Shown one piece after another: positions 35,665 to 47,179 of a stretch of 64,000 nt of DNA. Where the stretch lies: NCBI GenBank assembly GCA_026686845.1, contig JAIVEN010000021.1:25810001-25874000 (forward strand). Reading direction: 5' to 3'. Numbering within the stretch: the stretch's first letter is position 1; every line of letters begins with the position of its first letter. Under the pieces are notes generated by a model. It did no database searches and had not been told where the DNA came from. It saw only the letters and a list, made by a program, of their open reading frames with translations. A program made the translations under genes and the position numbers. Source of the DNA: Adenanthera pavonina (taxonomy: Eukaryota; Streptophyta; Magnoliopsida; Fabales; Fabaceae).

Positions 35665-38617
35665 GTTACTGTCGCACCCGGAAAAATGCGACGGAAGGAA
35701 AAAAAGAGAACAAATCGGGATTTCGAGTGAAAACCGACTTGTGAGGAGTCGCCACCAAAATTTTAAGGAAAATCTTGGGAAACCGGATTAAAGAGGAAAG
35801 GATGGTCTGCATAACCAGAGTTGGATTCGGGAGTCGATTGTGTGTGGGGAAGGTGTTAGGCACCCCACAACACCCGTTCCTAGGAACGGTTACCTTACGT
35901 TGATTGCGTAAATTAATATGGCTTAAAAATATATTTTTTTTCTTTTATAAATCACATGCGAGAAAATGGATAAAGGAAAAGGAAATTAAGAAAATTTGGA
36001 ATACAAGATAAAGAAAATAAATTAAATTAAAGTTAAAAGATATTTAAGCAAAATGAGAAAAAGAGATTGGGAAAATTAATTGGGAAATATTTGTTAAATT
36101 AAGGGAAAAACACCAAATAAATTTGAAAATATTTATTTTTTTACAAAGGCGGACTTGACCCAGGATCAGAGCCTGGGGCCTACGTACCCTGCGATGGGGA
36201 TTAAAGTCCATGTAGTTCGGGACTAGAAATATGTGTCTGTTGGTTGGTATTTTTTAATTTTTGTAATAAGAGAAAATTAATGGAAAATAATTTAACTTTT
36301 TGCAAACAAAACAATTTTCTGAAATTGAGTTGGTGTGTTTTAATTTGCAAAAGACAACTTAATCCCATTTTACTTACTCTTATTTTATTTTGTTTTGAAA
36401 ACATTTCTCATATTTTTTTTGGACTTTTGAAAAATGCTTTTGTTTGTTTTTTGACTTTTAAAATAACATTGTATTTCTATTTTTATTTTTATTTTTCTTT
36501 TATGCTTTTGAAAATTTTTCAAATGAAGAAAATCAATCTACCTGTTGCAAACTCACAGTCATACCCGATAGATCAATTCCTTAATTATCTGCGGAAGTTC
36601 AAAACCTCGTGGTATAAAGGTTTTATTAACTTCAAAATAATTTTATTAGATATTTTAAAATAAAATTTGGAAAAACTTGTCACGTTATTTTATTTTTTAG
36701 ATATAATTACTTCCTTAGAAGAAAGTTGTTTAACTGATATATCCACGCGGATTCACTATCTCACGCGACAAGCTCAGTGAACCCGAATACCTACGTGGGT
36801 TCCGAAAACCTCACGTGGTGTGGTTATTAATTATAGCTAAATCTTCAGTTTGAGATATTTTGAGATATATAAAATTTTTACGGAAGTATAATATCAATAC
36901 CTACTTCCTCTAAAATGAGTAGTTTAGAGAAAGGCTTTATTCATCTCTCATGTGGTGCGACGCCCTACACTATTTTATTATCGCTCTCAAAATACATGCC
37001 CTTGTTGAAGGGTAGAGTTTGTTTCAAAATAAGTCATTTAAACCACTAGTATCTATATGGACTTACAGTCCTACCTGATAAGTAGTAAATAAAAATACCA
37101 GCGAGAATTCTAGAGCCTTCGGGATACAAAGATCATAAAATATAAATGTGTGAAAATCTTAGATAATTTGGCACATTTTTCATTTTGACGCGCATTGAAG
37201 ATTTTATAGATCAAAAATTGTTTATGTCAACAAACCAGTTAAAACTTTATCTACGTGGACTCGCGGTCGCGCGTGATAACTTGGTTAATTATGGTGCTTG
37301 CATGAATTCAAAAACTCATGTGGCATAGTCGTTAAACGCTTTCTGAAAATGTCATTTTTCAAACTATTATCATCTTTTGGCCACACATATTTTATTCAAC
37401 AATAATAATAATTATTATAGTGATAATAACCCTTGGTACTCGGTTGAGTATACTGCATGGTTTTAACTGGAAAGCGAATCAAAACATAAGAAAAGGAAAA
37501 AAACAACAAAACGCCAAAGAAAAATTCAGGCCCAAACAAACAAAAGGAAACTCATAGGTCCAAACAAGCAAAATCATATGCCCCAAAAAAACTCATAGGC
37601 CCTAACAAACAGAAAACTCACAAGCCCGCGCAGAAAAGAACCAAGAAAATCTTGTAGCGGGCCTCTCCGCTTCAGGCCCAAGGGAAAAATGGACCCAATA
37701 TGATTATCCCCAACATTTCTAGGCCCAGCCTAGCAAGTACTCCCAACCAACATCTCACTGATGGGCCCATAAGACACCGGACCAACCTTTGCGAGGCCCA
37801 GTGGCCAAATTCTTTACTTCCTTAAGACCCATACGATTTATTCCCAGAATTAACCCAGCTATCCACCCTCCTGAGTCAATAGAACATGATGCCTAAAGGC
37901 TCGAGCAACCGGGCAATGAACAGAGGAAGAACAGCTCTTGAACACAGAGATTTCCTATAGCAAAATTAAGTGTCCCCATTCCCCGTTAATGCGTTCAAAA
38001 ATAATCAGTATATGTCCTTCAGAAGGCTGCCTGAGCAATTTACTTCCATGCTTCCCAAAATTCAGTAACTAGATTATGGAACCCCAGCAAAAATTCATCG
38101 AGATATATGGCACGATCTAGGCTAGAATTACTTCCTAATCCTAAGTCTCTGCCAAGAGACCCGTGTCCCATGCATGGCAATCAGAAACAACTTGCTAAAT
38201 GAAATCAACTCCAGCACTAAGAAATCAAATCAATGATAACAAAAATGATCTTCCAAGCATGCATTCTTGAAAATATTTCGTTTAAATCAATTCGGTATAC
38301 GCAGGATATTCCCAGGACTTAGCAATTCTCAAACAAAAATCTGAAATCGGAATAGCATATTTTCTTTACCGAAAGCGAGTCCCTGCAACTCGGTAGCGAC
38401 TCGAACTCAGTTTTCAGGCCTTGTGCTCCCCAGCTCCGGCAGCTCCCTTTTCCTCTCTCGGCCTGAATTCCTCGGTCTCCGGCCCCTCTCCGTTTTCCTC
38501 CTGCAGAACCCCGGGCCAGATCGTCTCCTAGCTTTTCCCAGATTTCACTCCAATGCTCTCCCTCGAATTTTCGGTACAGAATTCCTAGGCCCCCTTTTTT
38601 AATGATCCTCTTAGCCC

Positions 38618-38625
38618 TTTTATAG
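38618..38625 (+). promoter_or_regulatory. Putative LTR TATA box (copy 2)
   Basis: TTTTATAG after an AGCCC stretch, at the same relative place as 9859-9866 in copy 1. Confidence 0.5.
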
Positions 38626-39169
38626 AACTCTCGAGCGCGTGGCGTCTCCTACCGTTGTGTCTCTGAGGCTGCTTTTCCTGTTTTCGCCGTTGCTTCCGGC
38701 TCCCTCTGCTCCCTTGAAGCGTGCTCCCTCTGTAATTTCAATCGTGCACGTCTCCCTTTATTTATGTCCTTTCATGCTCCTCGATCTCGTTCCCTTCTCT
38801 GGCCATGTCAGGGTCGTGTGCGTTTAGTCCCTCTCAGATCTGCTTTTCGGCTTACCCGCGGCTCCCCCCCATTCCTTGCTCAGATTGCGGATGGCTCCCT
38901 CGATCAACCTCTGTCCTCGGTCCCCTCGGTTTTCTCTGGTGCCTTTTCTCTGCTCCTTCCTCAGTGTCTCTGCTCTTCTCTGGCCGCGTCTTCAGCTTTT
39001 CTTCCTCGCGGCCATCCCCTCTGCTTCCTTTCTTTTTCTTTTCAGTCTACGGCCTCCCTTCGGCTCTCTGCTCTCTCTTTTCTGCCGTGGTCCCCCCTGA
39101 GCCCTAAAGGGCTCCCCTGGATTTGCCTTCCTCGAGCCCTAAAGGGCTTCCCCGGTTTTCCAGTCCACG

Positions 39170-39278
39170 AGCCCAATTGAGGGCTCGTGGCACATTGGGC
39201 TGAAGTGGTTTCAGCCCAATGTGGTCTCCCTCTTTTTTTTTTATGTGTTTCAAATTTTGGGCCGAGCTTGGCCCAAAA
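39170..39278 (+). repeat. Hairpin cluster near the end of LTR copy 2
   Basis: A perfect 14-base inverted repeat (39191-39204 with 39210-39223, loop gtggt), a second 9-base one (39255-39263 with 39270-39278), and a GAGCCC/GGGCTC palindrome at about 39170-39187. Their place matches the duplicated hairpins of copy 1, although the stem sequences differ. Confidence 0.75.
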
Positions 39279-39531
39279 CCCTTGCATGATATATTATATA
39301 TATTTTTTTATTTATTTTTTTATTATCTTTTTATTATTATTTTTTTTTTTTAGGACTTCGGTTTAGAGAAAAATTTTTATTATTATATATATTTTTTGTT
39401 GTTGTTTTTTTTCATTTAGATATTATCATTTATTGTTAACCTTATTTTACTTTATTTTCCATTTTTTTTCTTTATTTTTGCTTGTTTTTTTCATTTGGAA
39501 TGCTCAGACAAAATGGGGTGTTCACAGTTAC

Positions 39532-40200
39532 CATCACTGTTAATTTTCAAATTGGCTTAAGTCTCATTCCCCTCAATGTTTCCAAAATTTATTTCTTCCA
39601 TAGTGGTTTGGTTAGGGGGTTTGCCAGATTTAATTCTGACCTTACAAAATTGATCGATATAACTCCATTTTTCAATAAATATTTTATAATATTATGTCTC
39701 AAATGAATATGCCTACTTTTGTCATCGTAGGTTTATTTTTAGCAATGACTATTGCTGATTGACTATGGCAATGTATGGATAGTGATGGTGTTGGCTTTTC
39801 ACCTAACGGAATATTTGCCAAGAAGTTTTTCAACTATTCAACCTCATTACTAGTCAGCTTCAAAGCAATAAACTCTGAATCCATAGTGAATCTCGCTATA
39901 ATATTTTGTTGAGTTGATTTCTAGGTTACTGTGCCTCCATCAAGAGCAAATAAAAAAACACTAGTGGATTTTGTCTCCTCTAAATTTGAGATCCAGTCAG
40001 TATCATTGTATCCTTCTAATAGAATAGGAAATCCACTATAAAATATACCATAGTTTATGGTACCTTTCAAATAACTCATTAATCTGTCTAGAGCTAACAA
40101 ATGTTCAATGTTTAGACAGTGAGTATATCTACTCAATCTACACACAGCATATGCTATATCAAGTGGAGTGTAATTCATTAGATGCAACAGACTCCCAATG
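39532..40200 (-). pseudogene. Copia-2 RNase H and RT C-terminus
   Basis: The frame at 39921-40187 shows TPLDIAYAVCRLSRYTHCLN and LKGTINYGIFYSGFP, the conserved copia sequence between RT and RNase H. Further left, minus-strand frames hold the MDSEFIALKLTSNEVEWLKNF-like RNase H part and its end near LNLANPLTKPLWKK. Frame changes separate the parts. RNase H removes the RNA template in intact elements. Confidence 0.85.
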
Positions 40201-40202
40201 AT

Positions 40203-41040
40203 CTATTCACATGTAGATTGAGCCACTGGATCACCTTTATTTTTAACTAATTTTGTGATAGCATCATAAGGAATGCTTACAGATGTTTTTTCAAAATATT
40301 CAAACTTTTTAAGAATTTTTTCCACATAATGTTTTTGAGATAGTAAAATGTTGTTTTCACTCCTTATGATCCTAACATCCAATATTACCTTTCCTTCACC
40401 CATATCTTTCATATCAAACTTTGAAGAAAGAAATTGTTTTGTTTCAATCACAACATCTATGCTTGTACCAAAAATAAGCATATCATCAATATATAAACAA
40501 ATAACCATACAACCATCATTTATAATTTTTGTGTAAATACTTCTTTCCACTTCAACAGTAGAAGAACCATCATTTGTTAAAACTTGATCAAGTTTCTCAT
40601 GTCATTGTTTGGTGCTTGTTTCAAACCATACAATGACTTAGCAAGTTTACAAACTTTATTTTCTTGTCCTAAAACAACACGCCTTTTAGGTTGTACTATA
40701 TAAATTTCATCTTCTAAATTATCATTCAAGAAAAATGTTTTAACATCCATTTGATGAATAAATAATTTCTAAACTGAAATTAGAGCAATCAAAATTCTAA
40801 TAGAAGAAATTCTTGTCACTGGAGAAAAAATATCAAAATAATCAACATTTTGTTTTTGACTAAATCCCTTAGCTACTAGCCTCGCTTTATATTTGTCAAT
40901 GGATCTATCAAGATTATATTTCTTTTTAAAAACCCATTTACAACCAATAGGCTTTCCTCTTGGAAGCAGGTCTACTAAAATCCAAGTTTTATTTTGATTA
41001 AAAGAATCAATTTCAGTTTTAATAGCTTTTATCCAAAAAT
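40203..41040 (-). pseudogene. Copia-2 reverse transcriptase
   Basis: The frame at 40203-40550 contains VICLYIDDMLIFGTS, with the copia YVDD-type box as YIDD, and then SSKFDMKDMGEGKVILDVRI. Upstream (40560-41040), short frames carry the KPIGCKWVFKKKYN- and MDVKTFFLNDNLED-type motifs, with stops. It is fuller than the RT of Copia-1, but broken. Confidence 0.87.
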
Positions 41041-41246
41041 GAGCATCAGAGGATTACATAGGTTCAAAAAATTTTGATAGCTCATTTTGTACCAAATAAG
41101 TATAAAAATCATTTTCAAAAGAAATTTCTTTCCTTTGTCTTTTACTTTTGCTGAAATTTTCGGCAGAATTTTCATTTTGATTTGATGAACAAAGTAAATT
41201 TTTTGCAGTTTGAGAAATATGTTGAACTTTCAATAGAAAAATATGT

Positions 41247-41757
41247 TCAAAAAAATTCTATATCTTTAGTTTCAATAATAGTGTTTTGATCAAGAACTTC
41301 ACTTTTTAAAACCAGAAATCTATAAGATACACTATGTTCAGCATATCTAATAAACATATAATTAGAAGTTTTATAACCAATCTTTTTCTTCTTAGGATCA
41401 AGCAACAAAACTTTTGCAAGACACCCCCACACTTTCAAATATTTTAAATTTGGTGTATATCCTTTCCATAATTCATAAGGTGTCTTATTTGTTTTCTTAT
41501 AAAGTATTCTATTTTGTAAAAAATATGCAGATAACTAAGCTTCACCCCACAAATTATCTGGTGCAGAAAAACTTACAAGCATAGCATTCATCAGTTCTTT
41601 TAAAGTTCTATTTTTTCCATCTGCTACTCCATTTGACTCAGGTAAATATGGAGGGGTTACTTCGTGAATTATTCCTTCTTTTTCACAAAAATCATTAAAT
41701 AAAACAAATTATTCTCCTCTATCCAATGTCACTCTTTTAATATTTTTATTTAATTAA
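41247..41757 (-). pseudogene. Copia-2 integrase, C-terminal half
   Basis: Continuous minus-strand similarity includes HEVTPPYLPESNGVADGKNR and then TLKELMNAMLVS, containing the third catalytic acidic position region. It is followed by KVWGCLAKVLLLDPKKKKIG and the post-core segment. An internal stop follows LWGEA. The N-terminal half is 1.67 kb to the right, beyond the nested solo LTR. Confidence 0.87.
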
Positions 41758-42300
41758 TTTTCTATTAGTTAGGCTGGCTTCCCAAGAGGGAGGGTGAATT
41801 GGGAAGTTTGAACATTTCTGCAAAATGTCAAAGAGGTGAAGAATGCAATATATGGAGGCAAAACAGAGTATAAATAAATAACAGTGAAAGAAGCAGAAAA
41901 GAGAAGAAGACTCAGAAATTTATCCTGGTTCGGTTTCTCCACTTGACCTACGTCCAGTCCCCAAGTCACCACTTGGGATTTTTCACTATTCAGCAAGAAT
42001 TCAACGAGCTTCTTGCAAGTGCCACAGTACAACGTCAGTGCTATGTTTTTTAGAGCTCACTCAATCACTTTCTGCACTTTCACAAAGTTCTTTACAACCC
42101 CTTGTGATATCTCCTCACAAGAAAGTCTACCTTCCATATGAAGATTAGATTGTTTACAAAGATGAAACTCTCTTGAATAGAGTGAATATGAAAGTTGAAG
42201 TACAAGTATTGAAGTAAGAGGGTAAAAGTCTTTGAGTAGAAAATTTGGCAGAATTTCAGTATATACAAAGTTTGATTCATTGCCCACAACTTCAAATGAT

Positions 42301-42313
42301 CTTATATTTATAG
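42301..42313 (-). promoter_or_regulatory. Putative TATA box of the nested Copia-type LTR
   Basis: The minus strand reads CTATAAATATAAG, about 35 bases from the expected RNA start. Confidence 0.5.
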
Positions 42314-42444
42314 ATTTAGGTCTCAAATGTCCGTTAGAGACAAAATCTATCCGTTGGAGAAGTTATCAAACGGTTACTCTGAAAAACTATCCGTTAACCA
42401 ACCGCATTTAATGCTTCTGACATACTGAAATTTGAATTTTGGTT

Positions 42445-43195
42445 GGTCAACAGACGAATTTTGAAGGAACCGAAGGTTAAAGCTTCCAATGCTGAAATAC
42501 TGAAGTTCGTCTGTTCATGAAGTGAAATTCAAACTTTGAAACTTAGAAAGTGTTTCTATGTCATGACATACGAATTTTCAAGAAGAAAGTTTTTATGTTA
42601 AGTGTGAACAGTGTTTTCATTTTGTTACAATGCTCTCGAAATTCAAATTTTGGAACCCCAAAATTCGTCTGTCCACAGCAGGCTCAAAAGGCACAGTAGT
42701 TAATTTCCTTCGAAATTTGAATTTTCAAATAGTGAAGTTCGTCTGTTAGAGAGACCTCTTTTCAGACTTACTTCAACATTCGAATTTGCAAACACTGTCC
42801 TTCGTATGTCATCATGTCATTTTAACAGACTCACAACTTTAACTTCCAAAATTTGAATTTCCATGTTCAAAGTTCATCTGTCAGTGAGCAATTTTGAAAC
42901 TCAAAATGATCTTGATTTCAGATGAACTGTAACATTGTTTTAGATGAATTTCTTCAGTTTTCATAAATTTCATGTTGTATGAAATTTGAATGTTCAAAAC
43001 TCAGTTCGTTTGTTACTCAACAACTTCTTTTAGATACTTATGAAAATTCAAATTTTGGAAAATCAAAATTCGTCTGTCAGAGAGACATTTCTTCAGACTT
43101 ATTCAGTTTTAACTAGAAATTCGAATTTCCAAAGCCAAAGTTCGAATTTCCAATATGACAGTTTAATGTAAACTTTTCAAATTTCGTCTGTTGGT
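42445..43195 (-). repeat. Array of ACAGACGAA-type motifs in LTR U3
   Basis: About ten degenerate copies of ttcgtctgt or its complement, near 42451, 42507, 42562, 42666, 42738, 42806, 42872, 43004, 43068 and 43183. They usually sit next to caaaatttgaattt-like stretches. This replaces the unrelated motif array seen in the other copy at 21679-22205. Confidence 0.7.
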
Positions 43196-43427
43196 GGGTA
43201 TTTTTCAAATATTTCATGATTTAACTTAAAATCAAGTTTTTAAAACATCTTTTCATCAAATCAAAGTCTTTTACCCATATTTAAACATATCTAATGATCC
43301 TACAACAAATTTTGCACAAATTACTCAGAACTTCTTCACTTAAACCATTTTGGGCTCCTTTGATATCTTCATTCCAAGCTCTTGAATGTTGGTTTAGAAT
43401 CATCAAAACTCTAGTTTCAACATTTTC

Positions 43428-43715
43428 TACCTCAACTTTATATAAAAGAAATTTATTAAAAGCTTCATCTTTGTTTCTCAATAAATATATTTTAGTGTAT
43501 CTTGAAAAATGGTCAATAAAAGTTACAAAATACTTTTTGCCACCTCTTGTCATAATTTTTTTCAAATCACCCAAATCAGTATATATTAAGCTAAGTAATT
43601 CAGTTTCTCTTTGTACAAAAAAATCTCATTATTTTGATAACTTAACTTTTGAACAAACTTCACATTTATTTAAGAAATCATTTTTAATTTCAGAAAATAA
43701 ACCAAGTTTTTGCAT
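43428..43715 (-). pseudogene. Copia-2 integrase, N-terminal half
   Basis: The minus frame has RGGKKYFVTFIDHFSRYTKI followed by YLLRNKDEAFNKFLLYKVEV. The frame then runs into the nested LTR, so residues past KVEVEN in the frame at 43281-43574 are not element protein. A stop near MGD separates it from the part to the right. Confidence 0.87.
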
Positions 43716-43922
43716 TTATTTCATATATGACTTACTAATGTGTCTTAATCGAGCATGCCACACATCAAAAGAATCAATCATGAAAATAGGCAAGTAAGCA
43801 GAAGATGATGCATTTTCATTCATGTCGGTAATATTAAGTACAAATAACCCATGAGTACAATAACCCTTCCCAATAAACACATTATTCTTTGTCATTATGA
43901 TCTTATCATATTCGAATGACAC
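43716..43922 (-). pseudogene. Copia-2 GAG-pre-integrase domain
   Basis: The frame includes IDSFDVWHARLRHISKSYMK, the His-containing part of the zinc-binding domain that precedes integrase, and upstream FIGKGYCTHGLFVLNI. It is open over 68 codons, with a stop after the domain. Confidence 0.85.
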
Positions 43923-43928
43923 CTTAAC

Positions 43929-44288
43929 TCAAGCTTGGCTCAAAAGAGCTACAGAAATTAAATTAGCTCTAACATCAGGCACATGAAGAACATCATTGAG
44001 CGACAAAGTCTTTCCAGATATAAACTTCAGTTCAAACTTTCCTTTTCCTAGAACTTCTGCAGTTCGGGAATCAGCAAGGTAAACATAGTCGTCTCCTTCC
44101 TTGGTAGGACTATAGGAGGCAAGCATCTCACAATTTGCACAAATGTGCCTGGTAGCCCCAGAGTCTACCACCCATTTCTTCACATTGGACACCAAGAGAG
44201 CTTGAGAAATAACCGCTGCAATGATTTCATCTTCTTCATCTCCTTGAACCAGATTGACCCTAGTAGGATTGTCATTTCTAGTCCCCAT
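43929..44288 (-). pseudogene. Copia-2 aspartic protease
   Basis: 119 codons open on the minus strand. VVDSGATRHIC holds the catalytic D-S-G triad, and the YLADSRTAEVLGKGKFELKF and LNDVLHVPDVRANLISVALL segments are standard for copia proteases. This is the best-preserved domain. In the family it cleaves the Gag-Pol polyprotein. Confidence 0.9.
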
Positions 44289-44294
44289 CCTGCA

Positions 44295-45130
44295 TTAAGC
44301 AGCGTGGTGGCCTGGTTTTCCACAAACAAAGCAACTACCTTTCCTTTTGAACTTAGGGTTAGAACTTTTGGACTTATAATCAGATTTTGCTTTAAAATCA
44401 TACCTCTTGTCGTGTTGCTTTGTCTCCACTAGATTTGCTTTTGAGGCCATCTCCTTGCCTTTTGCAGCTTGCATCTCCTTTCGGTTGGTGTCCTCAATTA
44501 TGATATGAGTAATCAGGTCTGACAATAATAGTTGTTTATGTTTATGTTTCAGCTATTGATTGTAATTTTTCCATGATTCTAGCAGCTTCTCAATCAGAAC
44601 TCTAGCAATGAATTAAGTAGGTTGATTTTTTCAACTTGCAACTCCTCCAGTAGCTTGTGATACTCATTAATTTGCAGCTTGATATCTTTGTCATGTAATT
44701 TCCGATGACAAACTTTTGCTTCCTAACGTCCTTAGTAGTATACTTTGGAATTAGTGACTCCCAAATTTTGCTTGCTTCCTTGTACACATATAAACATCAA
44801 ATAGATCATTAGATAAGGTGTTAGTGATGGTAGTTCTGCATACCTTGTTGGCATATTCTCAAGCAATCCTTTAACTTTGGTCAACATCTGATGAAGGTTA
44901 AGATTGTGTGAGTGCATTAACAACTCCATGCAAGTTAAGGACTGAGTCGACTTATTCTTGCCACCTTCTGAAATTTTTCCCATTGAAGACCTTGATCTTG
45001 GAAACATCTAGTGGTGGCCTAGATAACGGAATTGAAGGTAGTTCCAATGGGATGAAGCAACTAGCACCCACAACAGCAGCAATAAGACCATTGGAAATAG
45101 TGGCATTGTTCCTATGTGACTCCATAACTC
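44295..45130 (-). pseudogene. Copia-2 gag with CCHC zinc knuckle
   Basis: Minus-strand frames carry a CCHC knuckle (CFVCGKPGHHAA, near 44300) and basic, Lys-rich flanks. Further upstream are UBN2-type gag pieces, including IKVFNGKNFRRWQE near 44960-45000 and MESHRNN at the likely start near 45122. Several frame changes split gag. Confidence 0.82.
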
Positions 45131-45137
45131 TTAAGAT

Positions 45138-45825
45138 TGTTAGATGCAATAGATAAAATTGTCAGAAAATAATTATCCAAGTCATGTCAGAGGACATTGT
45201 CCTTGAGAATTATTCTTGCGCAAATCGGCAACTCCCCAAGATCAAACAAATCCTTCTGCAATGAGTAAGAATAAGAACGGTGAAAACTATAAACTCAAAA
45301 GGAGTCAAAGTGGAAGAGGAACGCTCCGAAGATGTTCGTGAGCTCGATGCACTGAACTTCTGATTTAGCCTCTCTATTTATATGCACCAGAAGTAGCTGA
45401 ATGTTGGACCTCATTTAATAACATTAATGAGGACGTTTTTGAATGTTAGGTGGTTTCCGACAAAGGGAATTAATTAAATTAAAAAACAATAATACTAGTT
45501 AATCAAGGCTAGGAACGGACGACCAACATTCAGAAACATTTACACCATGAACTCATAATTGAAGCCTTAAAAACATGAATTTTTTGGAAGGCTATTTAAA
45601 TTTTTGTATTTTCTTAAAAATAGTTTCCGGCAAAAAGTGTTCAACACCATGTATAATTTCCTAGGGGCAAATGGATGGATTTTAACTATGGAGACCCATT
45701 GTTATGCACGTGAGCCTACTTCTTCCTCTAATAAACACATGTTAATATATATACACTAAGGCCTTTATTGGTTTGAGCAATGTGGGACTTTAAGCTTTTT
45801 CTTTTAACACACATATACTCTAACA
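45138..45825 (-). repeat. 5' LTR of Copia-2
   Basis: Minus strand starts TGTTAGAGTATATG and ends TGCATCTAACA. A degenerate initiator-Met-like primer site lies to its left at about 45120-45137. Confidence 0.9.
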
Positions 45826-45830
45826 TGGAT
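45826..45830. repeat. Right target-site duplication of Copia-2 (TGGAT)
   Basis: Matches 34406-34410. Confidence 0.85.
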
Positions 45831-47150
45831 TTCTCAAAATATTTTACTCAACGTGAATCGATAAATTAATGTGATTACTCATGGTTTGGGGCTATGACAC
45901 TGGAGTGTGGTTCTTTCTTTGTTTTTTATTTTTACTCAAACAATTACAATATGCATATCCACACATCTAAGATGGCATCTTACCATGAGTGAAACTTGAT
46001 TTCACAACTTACCTCCACTCAAGGATTACTTGGTGCCATTACGCCATTGACTGAAGTGATGTTCTTGAGAAATTTTATCATGTGAAAAAGGTCTTTCAAG
46101 ATCCGCCAAGAAAGGAAATTTCCATTAAGAACTTCCAAATTTGAAAACATCTAAAAAGGATTTAGTCCTTGGCTGAAAAAAAAAAAAGAGTGGATAAAAA
46201 TACTTTTAAAATACTAAGTGATGAAAACTATTGTGATTAGCTAAAAAGTTTTCAAATATTATTTGAAAATTTTTGGTTATTTAAGTTGAAATTTTTTTCA
46301 AAACTACTTTTTTTACACTAAAATATAGAGTGCCAAAAATAATGAAGATCAATTGGAAATCGTTCAAATATCACTTGAATATTTTAGTTACCCAATTTAA
46401 AAATTTTTTATCAAAAGCTATCTTTTTTTACCCTGAAAATTTTTTACTTGGATATTTTGGTGTCTTCCCCTTTTACCATTTTATAGTTTATTTTTTAGAA
46501 AAATAAACTTTTGATCCTTATAGTTTCATCTAGTTTTGAAATCAACTCATGAACTTTAATTTTTTTTTCAAAACACTCCTGGAAGATTTGGCCGTTAACA
46601 TGGTTAATCCTCTATTTTGTTATATTGTAACAGGGACTGCCATGTATCTCTGGTAAAAATGCCAAGGTAGCAAACAGAATATCATGTGACTATTAATTGG
46701 GACTGTTCATTTTACAGGCCGGACTCAAAATAAAAAAGCTGCACTTCAATTAGAACTTAGAAGGAAGGGTACACTGCACATTGAAATTCTTCATCTTCTC
46801 TTCATTTTCTGTTCAGTGAGATCTGTGGTTATTGTCATCGGCGAACTTCAAGCATCAACGGCGTGCATCATCATCTTCTCCTACTCTTCTCCATTGAATC
46901 AGGTGGGCTGATTCTACTTTGTCTTAACAAGTTTCCATTCCCAAAATAATTGAACTCTCCATGGGACGCAAACAGTAGAACATGAGAGAGAAACCATGGA
47001 GCTTTGGGTAACTAAAATATTCAAGTGGGGCTTGACATTTTTGTTAATTATACAAGACGGGCTTAACAATCCATAATATAGAATACTTTTTTTCTAAGGA
47101 ATAAATCTTCCCTTGCGGATTGGGATACGTTAATGCTAAAAAAAAAAAAA
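45831..47150. other. Unassigned stretch between Copia-2 and LINE-2
   Basis: AT-rich with homopolymer runs. Sequence near 46500-46630 (around cttttgatccttatagtttc) resembles the outer part of known plant Mutator-like termini. 46740-46920 is richer in CT and looks transcript-like, but no partner end or domain was found. Confidence 0.3.
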
Positions 47151-47179
47151 TAGAATACTTGCTCCATTTTAAAACTATT

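Larger units (their letters stand above)
35670..39526 (+). mobile_element. Solo LTR, Ogre/Tat-like Ty3/gypsy (copy 2, 3857 bp)
   Basis: Runs from TGTCGCACCCGG to GGGGTGTTCACA with a perfect GTTAC duplication (35665-35669 and 39527-39531). It matches copy 1 at both ends and over much of the first 1.2 kb, but its middle has diverged and is about 400 bases longer. The motif GGAGTCGCCACC and the GGCACCCCACAACACCCG block are characteristic of Ogre/Tat LTRs in eudicots as known. The start is not repeated inside, so it is solo. The T/C-rich zone (38400-39240) gives spurious Ser/Pro/Leu-rich frames. Confidence 0.87.
41763..43422 (-). mobile_element. Copia-type (Sirevirus-like) solo LTR inside integrase
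   Basis: Flanked by a perfect TTTTC duplication (41758-41762 and 43423-43427). Read on the minus strand it starts TGTTGAAACTAGAGTTTTG and ends GGAAGCCAGCCTAACTAATA, with TA in place of the final CA. It is the same family as 18668-22840: U5, TATA region and length agree. The insertion splits the Copia-2 integrase reading frame shortly after the KVEVEN motif. The ORFs 41769-42326 are LTR sequence, not genes. Confidence 0.88.
34411..45825 (-). mobile_element. Ty1/copia retrotransposon with two nested solo LTRs (Copia-2)
   Basis: LTRs at 34411-35129 and 45138-45825 are bounded by perfect TGGAT duplications. gag, protease, GAG-pre-integrase, integrase, RT and RNase H follow on the minus strand in copia order. 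Two later insertions split it: an Ogre/Tat-like solo LTR (35670-39526) in the 3' untranslated part and a Copia-type solo LTR (41763-43422) inside integrase. Without them it would be about 5.9 kb, normal for the family. The reading frame is also broken by independent stops, and the LTRs have visibly diverged, so it is an old, dead copy. Confidence 0.92.

Noticed and set aside
38639..39287. Plus- and minus-strand ORFs up to 138 residues
   Set aside because: Composition artefact of the T/C-rich zone in Ogre/Tat-like LTR copy 2.
43281..43427. C-terminal part of the minus ORF 43281-43574 as integrase
   Set aside because: This part is translated from the nested solo LTR; element similarity stops at KVEVEN.
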